A stretch of 64,000 bases of DNA from Styela clava (taxonomy: Eukaryota > Chordata > Ascidiacea > Stolidobranchia > Styelidae). The stretch lies in NCBI RefSeq assembly GCF_964204865.1, contig NC_135252.1:16203383-16267382 (forward strand), written 5' to 3'. Position numbers and translations under genes: made by a program. Positions within the stretch are counted from its first letter, which is position 1, and every line of letters starts with the position of its first letter. Shown here piece by piece: positions 11,290 to 23,009 of the stretch. The notes beneath the pieces are model-generated. The model worked only from the letters and a program-made list of their open reading frames with translations. It was not told where the DNA came from and searched no databases.

Positions 11290-11890
11290 CTTATCGCATC
11301 ATTGCGGTTCTCAGGAGTAACTTTTCACGGAGTTGATCAGTAGCTTCCTTCGGGCTTTTGTCAACTTCTACATTGTTGTATAGAGAGAAGAGATGCAAGT
11401 CTTAGGGATAAAGACTGATCACTCTAGTATATAAAAGTTCGATTCCCACGTTATTAAATTGACACGCGTTATGGAATTTGACTCCAATCTGGATTCTTTC
11501 AGACGATAATAAGCACACAATGTTGAATGCCGAATTGTTGTATATTATTGAAAAGATGCACGATCCAAATTCCAAATACAGATAAAATTGTAACACACTT
11601 AATTCTAAAACAGTAAGATTACAAGTGAACCAAAAAGCACGATATTATGCGGTCCTCTCGGCAAACCGGAAACGTTACGTCATCAAATTGGTGGATACGA
11701 GAAAGGCAATACATGGAGCGAATGCATTATCGCTGTTGCGAAACATAATGTGGCCTATTTTGTGAAATGTTACATGCTATTAGTATGAAAGGGTTAAATA
11801 CATTATAATCCATAGTTACACAATGCACATTCGCTACAGTTGCTTTCCATATTCCGAGCATATTCTTCAATTTCGTCTGTCGAACGAAGT
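11290..11890 (-). pseudogene. Peptide precursor copy 3, last exon only, interrupted
   Basis: Two pieces of the last exon, about 11841-11885 and 11295-11378, flank a 460-bp insertion. The 3' flank down to about 11040 matches that of the other copies. The signal, core and first acidic exons are absent upstream. It is a dead fragment. Confidence 0.75.
11379..11838 (+). mobile_element. 460-bp insertion with 4-bp duplication, possibly a tRNA-derived SINE
   Basis: The insertion splits the last exon of copy 3 and is flanked by GTTG at 11375-11378 and 11839-11842. A GTTCGATTCCCAC segment near 11436 resembles a polymerase III B box on the plus strand, about 60 bp from the left end. There is no clear A box or poly(A) tail and no terminal inverted repeat. 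SINE origin is a guess; the insertion itself is clear. Confidence 0.5.
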
Positions 11891-12439
11891 ATATAGTCAA
11901 GGGTATCATTTCAATACGAAATCGTTTTTCTTGACAAGTCAATACGGATAATTTTATATAGGATTGATTGGAACTTTGTAAAATAGAAAGTAATATTTTA
12001 AGAAATTAGTGATATGATATCGAAATTGGTTTGGTGATGGCACAAAAAAGTTTCGATGGCATTCAATGATAAGCGTTTTTAAAATTTAGCAATACAAACA
12101 GAAATGGGAAATTAAATGATAAATGGAATAATTTAAATTAAACAAATGCTAGTTTAAACTACGAGATGTATTTGGGAACCGCTGGGTTACATCATTCCCC
12201 ACATCATAAATATTACACAAAACATGAGCCCGAATTCGCAATATATACGATGGTACGCATACTTCTGGAGCGCCTAAAATTGACCTTATCTGAGAAAGCT
12301 GAAAACTTGGTTTAATGATTTAGTTCGTCGTAGTAAAGTTGTTGCAAAAAGCACAAGATTGGTTTCTTCTCTTAATACTTCATATAAAGTACTGTAAGAA
12401 AAGGTGAAAACTAATGAATGGAACGACCCCTTTCTTCAG

Positions 12440-12488
12440 GAGTGAATTCAAATCCAACAAAGTTTCCGTTCATGCTTACGGAGATGAG
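12440..12488 (+). pseudogene. Isolated second-exon copy of the 41.8-kb secreted-protein gene
   Basis: A 49-bp exon with acceptor TTCTTCAG and donor GTAGTT encodes EFKSNKVSVHAYGDE. It is almost identical to the exon at 40711-40759. The surrounding 12165-12500 is an inverted copy of about 40690-41070. No signal-peptide exon lies upstream, so this is a fragment. Confidence 0.6.
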
Positions 12489-12889
12489 GTAGTTCTAACG
12501 TTTGTTTAATCGAAATCTTTATTTTGTCTATTTAATATTCTGGAAAACAGAGTTTTATACAGCACTGAACAACACGATATGAGTAGCAGATTAAACTCAT
12601 TTATAAGCTTTGTACTTTTCACCATATATAAGACTTTCGGAATTTTGAAGAAATGCTCTTGTTTCATATTGCTGTACGTTGTTTCATTAATAGGGCAAAA
12701 TAATGCAACGTCACTTTGACGGTAAGCAACTTTTGTGTGTTTATAGACATGATTTACCGCGCATAGTAGCATTCAACTATACATTCATCCTTGGGTTTAT
12801 GTATTTCTGGTAATTCTATCTATAAGAATTTCTTTTAGGCAATCAGTCCTCTTTAGGCAATCACCTCCAACATGATGATGGAAGTCCCC

Positions 12890-14462
12890 CTTATGGGTGT
12901 CAAGAGTTTACCGGACGTCATTCACCGGTAATGATGTGCGTCGGATGTGATTTCTAAGGCTGCATGAGGATTAATCAGTGGGTAGATCAGATTATGAATG
13001 AATTGGTAATTATATATGCTTCATAAAAATTGAGGTCAAGCTGTATGGCAAGAATGCTGGCACTTTCGCTTAGTCTGGTATACCAGAATAACAGACTTAG
13101 ATAAGAAGCGATTACAGGTATTGCGACAGTCAGTTTGTTGAAATTACAATTGAAACATGAGAATGACAAAAAACGTTGGGGCGCAGACTAGCACGAAAAA
13201 TGCTCTCAAAACTAGAATGAAGATTCGACTATGGCTATGCGACAAATGAATATGTATATCAGATGCAAACATATGTTCTACGCCACGCCCTTTAAATAAA
13301 TAAAATAATATCACACAAATTCCGCTCAGTAATTTTTCTTATCGGAATCAATCCACAATGTAATACGCTCCAACTAATTCAAATACTATCATAAAGAAAA
13401 ATACCATAGTATAACTATTGCTAGATTTCAGAAACAATATGACCAAATTTTTGATCCAAGTAACATGGCACACACAAATGTAAAATTGTCGTCCCGCATT
13501 TTTCTTGTTTTCCAGTTGTAGATATTCATGACGTATTTTGAATGAGAGCTGGCAAATTTATGATCTTGTTATATGAATTAGTAGAGCAGCGTTCGAAACA
13601 TTGCGGTTCTGAGGAGTAATTCCTCACGGAGTTGATCGGTAACTTGCTTTAAGCTTTCATTAACTTCTACATCGTTGTCTTTCATATTCTGAGCAAATTC
13701 TTCAATTTCGTCTGTTCAAATACAAGGTAAAATAAATCAATTAACGCGAGTAAACCTACATTCGAGTGATTGGAACTTTGTTTGATACGAAGTAATATAT
13801 GTAAGTATTAGGTCATATGATATTGGAAATCTGTGCCGTGATGGCAATTAGTATGGGAAATGCAGCAATTGCATTTGTAGATATCGATATGATTTTTTAA
13901 ATTGTTGCTAAAGGAATAGTGAAAACGATAAAATTAACGAAACATTGAAAATAAACAAGTGCTAGTTTCAACTACAGGATGTATCAGAGCATCTTCTCTC
14001 TGTAAAAAAAAACATTTTACCCAGATTCATTCCAGAGACTGAATTTAATGCAGAAACCAATTTGTTCATGTCGTCATCCGACAATTCATCTTTGAATTCA
14101 TTCTTCGCATTCTCCAAAAATTCTTGAAAAGAGTCGCTGTCCTATATACAAATAAATAACAGTTATATGACAAAATGATAAAAAATGATAGAACGATAAA
14201 AGTAATAATAATAAAAGATAAACGAGTTCGAAAAAAGATAACCTCGGTTTTCAGGTAGGCCAGTTTCTCCAAAGAATCACGATCCCATCGAAGAAGTCGA
14301 AGACCGACTTTAGCAACGTGGCCAAGTACTTTTCTGAATAAAAGTCATTTTGTTTTATTACCAGCCAATATTAGTGCACAATTCATAGACTGTCAACAAG
14401 GGGTTCAATTACTTTAAAATTTACCCTGCTGTATGCCATCCTCTACGTTTCTTTCCCCGGCG
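12890..14462 (-). repeat. Left arm of a large imperfect palindrome
   Basis: Read in reverse, this stretch parallels about 15350-16830: core exon, acidic exons, 3' flank, then the TCTGGTATACCAGA segment found near 13075 and 16655. Arms differ by substitutions and indels. The centre (about 14470-15340) holds the promoter and signal exon of copy 5 only. Confidence 0.75.
13578..14462 (-). pseudogene. Peptide precursor copy 4 (signal exon deleted)
   Basis: Exons on the minus strand are 14425-14462 (remnant of the signal exon, starting inside the Arg/Lys core), 14243-14333, 14021-14141 and 13578-13711. The last three keep good splice sites and open frames. Compared with copy 5, about 100 bp is missing beside 14462, including the acceptor, the ATG and the whole signal peptide. 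The last codons also differ: a small deletion after RTAM runs the frame on to TAA at 13578-13580. Without a start or signal it cannot make the normal precursor. Confidence 0.78.
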
Positions 14463-14813
14463 TTAGTTATAGATTCTAGTTTCTGGATATACTTTATTTT
14501 TACTTTATACTTTATTTTTACGAACTACATTCAAAACGTATGTTAGCATACAAGCCCAATACTGTTGTGCATTCGACTTTCAATTATGGGAATTTCCATA
14601 AAATTTGCCACTAAAGGTATTTTTGAGTTCACAAGCAAATGGTTATATATATTTTAATTAGCAAAGTTTCCTTAAACTGTAAAGCATTTGTCGACGTGGA
14701 ATGAATAATTTGTTGTTTCTAGATGCCTAGAAATTTTTTTTGTTATAAAACTATTCAAAATCGTGTTGCAGTACTCAAGTGTGCTGTTGGGGAAAACGCC
14801 CATTAGGAAAACG

Positions 14814-14821
14814 TATATAAA
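14814..14821 (+). promoter_or_regulatory. TATA box of peptide gene copy 5
   Basis: TATATAAA is followed by a first non-coding exon that ends at 14879 with donor GTAAGG, matching copy 1. Confidence 0.7.
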
Positions 14822-15277
14822 CGCGAAGAATTTGTTGAGAATCACGTTGAGTCGTATCTACACTCAGAAGACATTAAAGGTAAGGAGTGGATCTAAGTAT
14901 TTATTTGTCCATCATTTGTTAAACGATTCGTCTTGATAATGAAAATTGGCTTTTGGTTTTCAATTTTTTTCAGCATTTATGCTCCCCGCGTTCGATTTGA
15001 TGCGCAGATCGCGACGCATTGAGAAATGTTCAACCCCAGATTGCCCCACCAATGAAAACATTATCTGATTACATACATGAAAGTTTGTTGCTCGTTTTAC
15101 CAAAACTGACGCTGTGTTTATTACTTTTAACGCTGGAATGTTTTCCTTCAAGTTGATACCCCCGCACTATATTTGCACTACAGAAAGAATTGAAGAACGT
15201 AGAAGAATACGTTATAGAAATAAAGTATATTCAGAAACTAGAAACTATAACGTATAATTATATTATAAATTTTATAG

Positions 15278-16219
15278 ATGAATTTCAAGTTTCTCGTTCT
15301 ATTGCTCCTTGTTGCTTTGTTAGCAATTCAACATGGTGATTCCTGGGGTCGGAGACGACGCCGGGGAAAGAAACGTAGAGGATGGCATACAGCAGGGTAA
15401 ATTTAATAGTAATTGAATCCCTTGTTGACAGTCTATGATTTGTGCAGTAATATTGGCTGGTAACAAAACAAAATGACTTTTATTTAGAAAAGCACTTGGC
15501 CACGTTGCTAAAGTTGGTCTTCGACTTCTTCGGTGGGATCGTAATTCTTTGGAGAAATTGGCCTACCTGAAAAGCGAGGTTATCTTTTTTTGAACTCGTT
15601 TACTATTTATTATTTATTTTATCGTTCTATCATTTTTTATCATTTTGTCATATTACCGTTATTTATCTGTATATAGGACAGCGACTCTTTTCAAGAATTT
15701 TTGGAGAATGCGAAGGATGAATTCAAAGACGAATTGTCGCATGACGACATGAACAAATTGTTTTCTGCATTAAATTCAGTCTCTGGAATGAATCTGGGTA
15801 AATTTTTTTTTTTAACAGAGAGAAGATGCATCCTGTAGTTGAAACCAGCACTTGTTTATTTTCAATGTTTCGTTGATTTTATCGCTTCCGCCATTCCTTC
15901 AGCAACAATTTAAAAATTATATCGATATCTATTGATGCATCCGGTGCATTTTTCATACTAATTGCCATCACAAGAGAAATTTCCAATATCATATGACTTA
16001 TTACTTACATATATTACTTCGTATTAAACAAAGTTCCAACCACTCGTATATAGGTTTATTCGCGTTAATTTATTTATCTTCCCTTGTTTTTGAACAGACG
16101 AAATTGAAGAATTTGCTCAGAATATGAAAAGCAACGATTCAGAAGTTGACGAAAGCCTAAAAAAGGCTACTAATCAACTCCGTGAGGAGTTACTCCTGGG
16201 AACCGCATTGATGCGATAA
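15278..16219 (+). CDS. Cationic antimicrobial-peptide-like precursor, copy 5 (intact)
   Basis: Exons are 15278-15396, 15488-15578, 15677-15797 and 16098-16219, in phase, giving 150 aa. The signal peptide and the WGRRRRRGKKRRGW core are identical to copy 1. The amphipathic segment has Val to Ala (GKALGHVAKVG) and Asp to Asn (WDRNSLEK) changes. The acidic tail differs more (HDDMNKLFSAL, SNDSEVDES) and ends LMR before TAA. The signal and core are thus more conserved than the tail. The promoter and non-coding first exon look functional. An AATAAA lies at 16257-16262. Function as for copy 1 is inferred: a secreted cationic immune peptide released from an acidic proregion. Confidence 0.72.
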
Positions 16220-16914
16220 GTTCCGAATGCCGCTCTACTAATTCATATTACAAGATAATAAATTTGCCAGCTCTCATTCAAAATACGTCATGAATATCTA
16301 CATCTGGAAAATAGGAAAAATGCGAGACGACAATATACATATGTGTGTGCCATGTTACTTGGATCAAACATTTGGCCATATTGTTTCTGAAATCTAGCAA
16401 TAGTTATGCTATAGTATTTTGCTTTATCCAATTATTCAAATTAGTTGGAGCGTATTACATTGCAGATTGATTCCGATAAGTAATAAAATTATTGAGCTGA
16501 ATTGTCTGATAATATTTTAATTATTTAAAGGGCGTGGCATAGAACATATATGCTTGCATATGCGCCCCAAGGTTTTTCGCATTCTCGTGTTTCATTTGGA
16601 ATTTCAACGAAGCCGCAATACCTGTAATCACCTTTTATCTGAGTTTGTTATTCTGGTATACCAGACTAAGCAAAAGTGCCAGCATTCTTGCCATACAGCT
16701 TGACCTCAATTTTTATGAAGCATATAATATTACCAATTCATTCATAATCTGATTTACCCACTGATTTATCCTCATGAAGCCTTAGCAATCACATCCGGCG
16801 CACATCATAACCGGTAAGACAATATTATGCTCGAATACGCCTTCAGAAAAAACGACAATTCAGGTAATATAGCAGAAGTTACTTATCATATGGACTCATT
16901 TGAGACAAAATTCT

Positions 16915-17097
16915 GATTTGTACCTAATGCGTTTGCTGTGTAATAAAACGTTTAGTAATGAAGCGATAATACCGTCCAGACTTGAAAGCAAATTTATCTG
17001 GAGAAAGCAGTTAGTTTATCATGTGTATCAATCAGTTCCTATTCAAGAATTACACGATGACATGGAGGTTCGTTTCAACGATGTAATTCAATCGTAG
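16915..17097 (+). pseudogene. Fragment of a hAT-type (ZBED5-like) transposase
   Basis: A short open frame reads RLLCNKTFSNEAIIPSRLES and later HDDMEVRFNDVIQS. The CNKTFSNEAIIPSRL pattern resembles the BED-type finger region of hAT-derived proteins such as ZBED5. It lacks the rest of the finger and the catalytic region. The assignment rests on motif memory only. Confidence 0.4.
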
Positions 17098-17350
17098 GTT
17101 CAGCAGTGGGAAAAAAGTTGTTTCTGACTTAAATGAAGCCGAATATATATAAGGTGTCTTATCAAACAATCTAATCCTAATTCTCATAAACATATTATTA
17201 CACTAGAAATTCATTTTTCAAGTTAGACCCGGTCTCAAAATAAATTTTATGGCTCACATTAGTCTGTAGATTTAATACATATTTATTCACTTATTTTTCA
17301 AATCGCTCAAATTTCCAACAGACAATAAAAAATAAAGACAATTCACTGCG

Positions 17351-18180
17351 TTAAGAACGCCTATTCCACGGGTATTTATACTTCTTCAGCACTTCCTTCT
17401 CCATTTCCCCAGCATCTTCACCAGTGTATTTCTTCAACAGTACACGTACCTGAAACATGACTTTACCCTATTACAATGCAAACATCCATAGCTGGAACGA
17501 CCGTGTTTTGGATACGCGATTGTAATATGATTTCAGTTAGAAACGTTAGAATCGATGTAAAATTGCAGAAACGAATTTACTTGGAATGGAAAAATAACTA
17601 TAAGGGCTGTAAACAATCACCGGAACCACATGCTCCATTCAGGTTGAAATCAGAATTGACGCCGGATCACATTTCATCTGCTCCAGAAATAAGGGTAACA
17701 GACGTAGCGAAGGTTTTAAAGGATCGTATGCACAAATACAATATTTCTTTTTATGCGGAAAATAGTGAACCAACTTACTTCGACAAATTCTCAGAAAAAA
17801 AAAATTTGAAAGATTACCTGCAATGCTTGACCCTCTTCTAAGACTTTGTCGATTTTCGTAGCAAGATGGGATCCGTCTGTACAATATTGATCTACTCGAT
17901 CCAGTACGGAACAATTTGAGCTTGATTCCGATTTCCCAACATACACAACTTCTCTTGTTTCCCTAATTCTCCATTCATAAATTCCATCGTCCCCAGCAAA
18001 AAGATCCAATTTTTCCATATCGCTTCTTCTCAGACGATATCCATCACCATTCCTTTCTTCGTACGAGCCATTTTTGTCCTTTCGAATGCTTGGCTTCATA
18101 ACAGTAACGAATCCAGACCACTTTCCTCGCCATTTTTTGAATAGATCTCGATCATCTGCGTCCTCTCTCTTGGTTCTCAT
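17351..18180 (-). CDS. Stand-alone GIY-YIG nuclease-like protein (intact)
   Basis: Two exons, 17818-18180 and 17351-17449, join in phase 0 with donor GTAATC and acceptor TTTCAG to give 153 aa. Residues 66-68 are GIY and 80-82 are YVG followed by Lys, at the spacing of the GIY-YIG nuclease core. Arg95 and Tyr99, a Glu cluster at 136-140 and Asn150 (YPWNR) fall where this fold has its catalytic Arg, second aromatic or His, metal-binding Glu and Asn. The first 55 residues are basic. There is no signal peptide, zinc finger or reverse transcriptase, so it is neither SLX1 nor a Penelope-type polyprotein. The overall pattern resembles eukaryotic single-domain GIY-YIG proteins. DNA cleavage is possible but unproven. 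It is convergent to peptide copy 5, and broken copies sit beside other peptide genes. Confidence 0.7.
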
Positions 18181-18189
18181 ATTTTATTG

Positions 18190-19340
18190 AATCTTCCAGG
18201 GAACAGTCGTACTGACAAATTTATGGAATTCCAACGGTAAATCGTAACTGTACCGAGCTTACGTAGGTGTTTACTTCATCTGATGGGCAATAACAAATGT
18301 GCTGTAATAAATAAAACACGAATTGGAGATTAATATTTAACTAAAATTAATGGTGTTGTTGCACCATTCCCGATAAATGTTTCGAAAATGGGGTTTCATT
18401 TGGGGATATCCCTGGGTGTGTGTACATAAACCATATTTTGCTAATTTGGCGAATAAATACAGACGCGATATAAGACATGTTGTATTGTGGAGTAGGGTTT
18501 ATGGTCTACGGTTGAATATTACGTTTTTCCTAAAATAATGATTCAATTAAATATTTCAATCCGAGAATGATTTTATAAATCAAGCTTTAGAAATTAAATA
18601 GTCATTTAAAATTGAAATATTTTTTAAAGATGGCGGAATAATTATTTAACCAGAAAATGTAGATTTAGTTGAAATTACGTTATTTTAGATTAGGGAACAA
18701 CAAACATATCCGTAACATTTAATGATAATGAAAAAATGCGATTTTGCTTCATGTCAATATTTATTCATCAAAGACAACTTTACTGGTTGTTTCTCGGACG
18801 TTCGAGTCAAAATCAAACAATGCTCTAAAGTCAAAGTGAAGTAAATTTGGCGTTCGTAAATGAAATTAATAAGGATTTATGTATAGTATTCGTAGAGAAA
18901 GTTAGTGAGATCGGAGTGGCAATTTTAGAGTACTTTGCGAATGTCTGTCGTCTTTCCCTATAAGTGCCGGTTCTCTCTATAAGTACTTTCCCATTTGATC
19001 TGTGGAAATTTGTATCGTATAACAATATTCGATGTGTATTTCACTTCAAAGTAGGCATCGTGAAGAATTTGCTAAACAGGTAATGGCCCAGCGAAATTTT
19101 CAAATATATATCACAAGAGTTATTATAATGCTTTTTGTGGTGCTCTTTCAGCCTATGTGCACATAACTATCTTGTAGTGTTTACTGCTCGAGCTCAGTGT
19201 AGGCACAGTCGGGTGTTCATTATTATCATCTTTTTTTTGTGGCACAGATCGCGTATAATTAATAGAATTGAAAAAGTACAATAAAAATGTTGAAACAATT
19301 CCAATACAATTAAATTAAAGATGCTTATTTGGGGAGTTGG
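18190..19340. other. No gene seen; old duplication with 34.1-35.1 kb and 39.3 kb
   Basis: The GIY-YIG 5' flank at 18370-18480 (GATAAATGTTTCG, then GACGCGATATA) resembles 34260-34360. A segment near 19150-19250 resembles 39285-39400. No reading frame longer than about 65 codons is supported. Confidence 0.5.
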
Positions 19341-19349
19341 TCAATATTC

Positions 19350-19760
19350 TTCAACGTTTTTTTTAACTCCATGTCGATATCCGAAGTAAAGGCATATTAT
19401 TTGAAATTAAATTACAGATAAGGTGGTACTGAAACTTAACTAAATAACATAATTTGACAGATTGTCAATAAATTGATTGTACAGAGAACTTGATCTCGTA
19501 TCAAACGCAACCACCTAAAAACTAATGATTGGTGAACATTTGCGATAAGGCATCTGTTTAGTTAAAACGATTATACTCGCTACAATCGGACAGGGAAATC
19601 GGGCTTTCTTCAATGCTTCCCAAAACATGGAGAATATCACTAGGCGGAACTTGCTTTTTTCTGCTGTGCAATTTCCCATCAATGTGATAAACACATTTTT
19701 ATTAATGATTAGAGCTTATTTAAAGTCAAAGTGGAAAGATAGAGTGTACGAACATTGGAA
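19350..19760 (-). pseudogene. Family X, copy 2 (3' part)
   Basis: This copy keeps an open tail ending SPISLSDCSEYNRFN with TAA at 19558-19560. A possible acceptor precedes the KKQVPPSDIL segment. The upstream exons seen at 32 kb are missing; the sequence jumps to peptide copy 6 at about 19725. Confidence 0.45.
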
Positions 19761-19845
19761 TCACTAGTTCAGAATTAACTAGATAATTATACATGACTGA
19801 TAATAGAATATTAGCTTATAATAAAACAAAACGATTTTTATTCAG

Positions 19846-20160
19846 AAAAGTAATTGGGTGGGATTGATAAAGCCCGTATCAAACTTCTTGGATGGGATCG
19901 TGATTCTTTGGAAAAACTGGCCTATCTGAAAAGCGAGGTTAGGTCTGTTTTTAAAACTTATTGATCCTTCTTTATTTCTTTCATCATTCTTCTAGCATTT
20001 TGTCTTCTTACTGTTATTTATCTGTATATATATATATAGGACAACGGCTCTTTTCAAGAATTTTTGGAGAATGCGAAGGACGAATTCAAAGACGAATTGT
20101 CGGATGACGAAATGAACAAATTGGTTTCTGCATTGAATTCAGTCTCTGGAATGAATCTGG
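19846..20160 (+). pseudogene. Peptide precursor copy 6 (two internal exons)
   Basis: The exon at 19846-19937 is one base longer than the 91-bp standard. The WDRDSLEKLAYLKSE end is readable only in a frame with an upstream stop. The acidic exon at 20040-20160 is the standard 121 bp and open. Signal and last exons are missing. A TA-dinucleotide run precedes the second exon. Confidence 0.75.
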
Positions 20161-20321
20161 GTAAAATGTGATATAAACAAGAAGAAGATGCTCTGATACA
20201 TCCTGTAGTTGAAACTAGCACTCAATATTTTGATATTTGTATCGCTTTCACTATTCTTATACAAAAAATTTAAAAATGCCACCACGAGATAGATTTTCAA
20301 TATATATCATATTATGACTTA

Positions 20322-21480
20322 TTAAACAAAATTCCTAAATTTAAAAGGCTAGTTTTGTTAAATTGTGATATACAGTGATATAGAACAATCTGATGTATAT
20401 TTCAACTTTATAGTGTACATATGAAGTAAAAACTTGAAATTTAGAAATATATATTACCATAAAGAAAAAACAAATAAATTTGCCCCGTCTTATGTATGAA
20501 CGCTCTGAAGCAAACGTGTTTTTTTTATTAATTCGGGATCCTGATTGTTTGCGGACTCATTAGAACAATCGTGGCATTAATGATTTTATACGTTAAATAT
20601 ATATTATGTTATTACGGCAATGTCATAAATAAATGCAACTTGAAGTTTTTAGTTTCGTGAAATGACAAATTTAAGATTCTAAGCTTTTAGTTTCAATTTT
20701 TAACCGGAATCATGAAAGAAAAAAATAAACCTAATTCAAAAATGATAAAGTTGAATAAAAATTCCTACCTCACCAACTCCAACAAGTGCTCTGCCAAACA
20801 ATGACGAAGATTGAATCCAACATTTCATCACGAACGTTAATATTTAAGCAAAGTCGTATGACCTTAATTGCGGAAATACATACTTCACCCACATGGCTTG
20901 GTAATGTACGTGGATATGTGAGTATACTCTTGGAAATTTGGAGCAAATATTGCTTTTACTAGAATTTTTGAGTATTGAATGAAAGCGATAAAAAGCTGTC
21001 TATGGGATTATAAGTTATTACTTGAATTTTTTAGTTTTTGAAACAGTCCATTTTCAAATTTATTTGCCATCGAATCAATTTTAACAGCTAATATAAAAAT
21101 ATAATCATTCTTGATGAATGAATACTCGGAAGATGAATTGTCAGAAACGTGGTATGCATTCGGATAATTCTAGAAAAAACGATCAATTTTTGTGGCATTA
21201 AATACAGGAAGTTGATCGTTAAAGTGCCAACACAATAGTGTACTGAATCTAATTTATGGAATCCAGCTTTACATTCATCCATTGTTTCACTTAGTTATCG
21301 TTTCTGATTTTTAATGTGACTCCGTCGTTACCAGGTGGAATACGTCATTTGAAATTGTTGCATGACATTATATTCAAAATTTAGAATTGGGATCTAAACC
21401 ATCGTAACCAGACTTTTGCGCATAATAAATAAATCTCAATTGTAATGAGAATAATATGAATTTGTAATAAGAAATATCGA
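20322..21480. repeat. 1.15-kb duplication shared with 41846-43010
   Basis: Both copies are in the same orientation and follow each other with few differences, from AACAAAATTCCTAAATT to AAGAAATATCGAGAATT. In the second copy this segment lies directly upstream of the secreted-protein gene on the minus strand and probably carries its promoter and non-coding exon. Here no such gene follows. Confidence 0.8.
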
Positions 21481-22059
21481 GAATTCAATTCAGGTTCAGA
21501 ATATCTTCCAATATGGTCTGACGTCAAGTTTCCTCTCAATATTCACTTCTATTTATGCTATTTTGTTCTATTTATTAATTAACCTCCGATGAAACGGTTA
21601 ATACAACCAAACACACCAAAGAAACGGAAAGCACACAACAAAATCAACAATACCAGGCAGTAAAATGTAAGAAAGCAATATACATCATAGAAACACTGAC
21701 GGCCCCTGAACTAGCTACTACAATTTGCAAAATAGGCTGAAAATAAATTATGACAGGCATTTTAAAATACTCCAAACAATTCTATATGTTCACAACATTT
21801 GAACAGAACTGATGATAGCTAATTCCATGATAAAACTAACAAGAGAGCAATGCTCAAATATATGGACACGCAGAACAATTCCCCAAAAATCATATGCGGT
21901 GACCAACGACTAACATACCGTCGGTGACTTACCAGTACCTGTATCGGGGTACCGTGACGGTACAGGGACTGTCATAGATATTTTAGGTCCTGTGACAATT
22001 GAAACATCAGTTGAAATATCTCGTGATATGAGTCAATTATGTACCGTATTATCGGATCA
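21481..22059. other. No gene; GTACC-rich dispersed repeat at the insertion site
   Basis: The segment around 21895-22000 (GTGACTTACCAGTACC, then ACAGGGACTGTC) recurs inverted near 47785-47830 and in part near 30195-30240 beyond the retrotransposon. The retrotransposon appears to have inserted into this repeat. No coding potential is seen. Confidence 0.5.
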
Positions 22060-22064
22060 GGTAC

Positions 22065-22986
22065 TGTAAGTTCGAAAATTGGCATTATCTTCTATCAATG
22101 GGGATTTCCCTAAAGTGAAACGACAAATGGAAAATTCCAGCTGTCCACATATGTTGCAATCGACTCTCGCTGGACAAGTCTAATCTTGCCTCGCTCTCAC
22201 GTGACTCGCTGCCGTGTTTGACGGCAGTCGTTGCTTAATATTCGCATAGATTGCTTTTTATGTGTTAAATTAGTTACGTTTAACGTCCGGTTGTAGGGAT
22301 AATAATTGCCCATACCTAAGGCTTATGTTATTGGAACATATAACTGCTGTAACTTTTATTGTAGAATATTATATAAGCTATAAATAGACTGTAATTTGAT
22401 TGATTGATTCTCTGAATCCTGAACTGAAATTGAAGTTATTTCTGAATATTTGTTATCGCTTGGCTTAAAACGTTTCGGTAAGTTTTAGTATTTGTTGTTT
22501 ATGATAAGAATTCTTGTTATTAGTTCAAATAATATTCCAAATAATAATAATTAATTGGTATTTAAATAGTATATAGTATTTCATGTTAATTAAATACTGT
22601 CAGTAGAGCTAGACAATGTCGCATTGTTTAATGATTAAGTTTGCAAGTGCTTTAATGCATTATTGTTATTTTCTGTGGTCTGTATTTGAATATTTTCATT
22701 TAAATTCAGAAAACCGCTACGCTACACATCACCATACACATTGCATCATTCTGTTATTAGTACGCTACACCTCTTTAACCTCATTCAACATTGTGAACTG
22801 TTTTATTGGATTTAATTCAATATATCAAATTTCATTGTACAACATTTGATATTTGTGGCATTGGAGGACACACTGAGAGTTGCGCGTTTTCGAATAGTTT
22901 TTCAAGAACCAAAGAACAGCCAGATATTTCAGTCACCCCCTTATGCGACACCTGTATTTGCCAGGATACATAGAAAAGGTGTTACA
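22065..22986 (+). repeat. 5' LTR of the BEL/Pao element
   Basis: It begins TGTAAGTTCGAAAATTGG and ends GTGTTACA. Its length is identical to the 3' LTR. A 77-codon frame inside it is carried by both LTRs and is not thought to be a gene. Confidence 0.95.
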
Positions 22987-23009
22987 TAATAAGTTTTCGA
23001 AACGAAATC

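Noticed and set aside
17476-17841. 121-codon plus-strand frame
   Set aside because: It overlaps the intron and end of the first exon of the GIY-YIG gene on the other strand, which has motif and splice support.
22616-22849. 77-codon frame in the LTR as a gene
   Set aside because: It occurs identically in both LTRs, has no recognisable features and is explained by LTR sequence.
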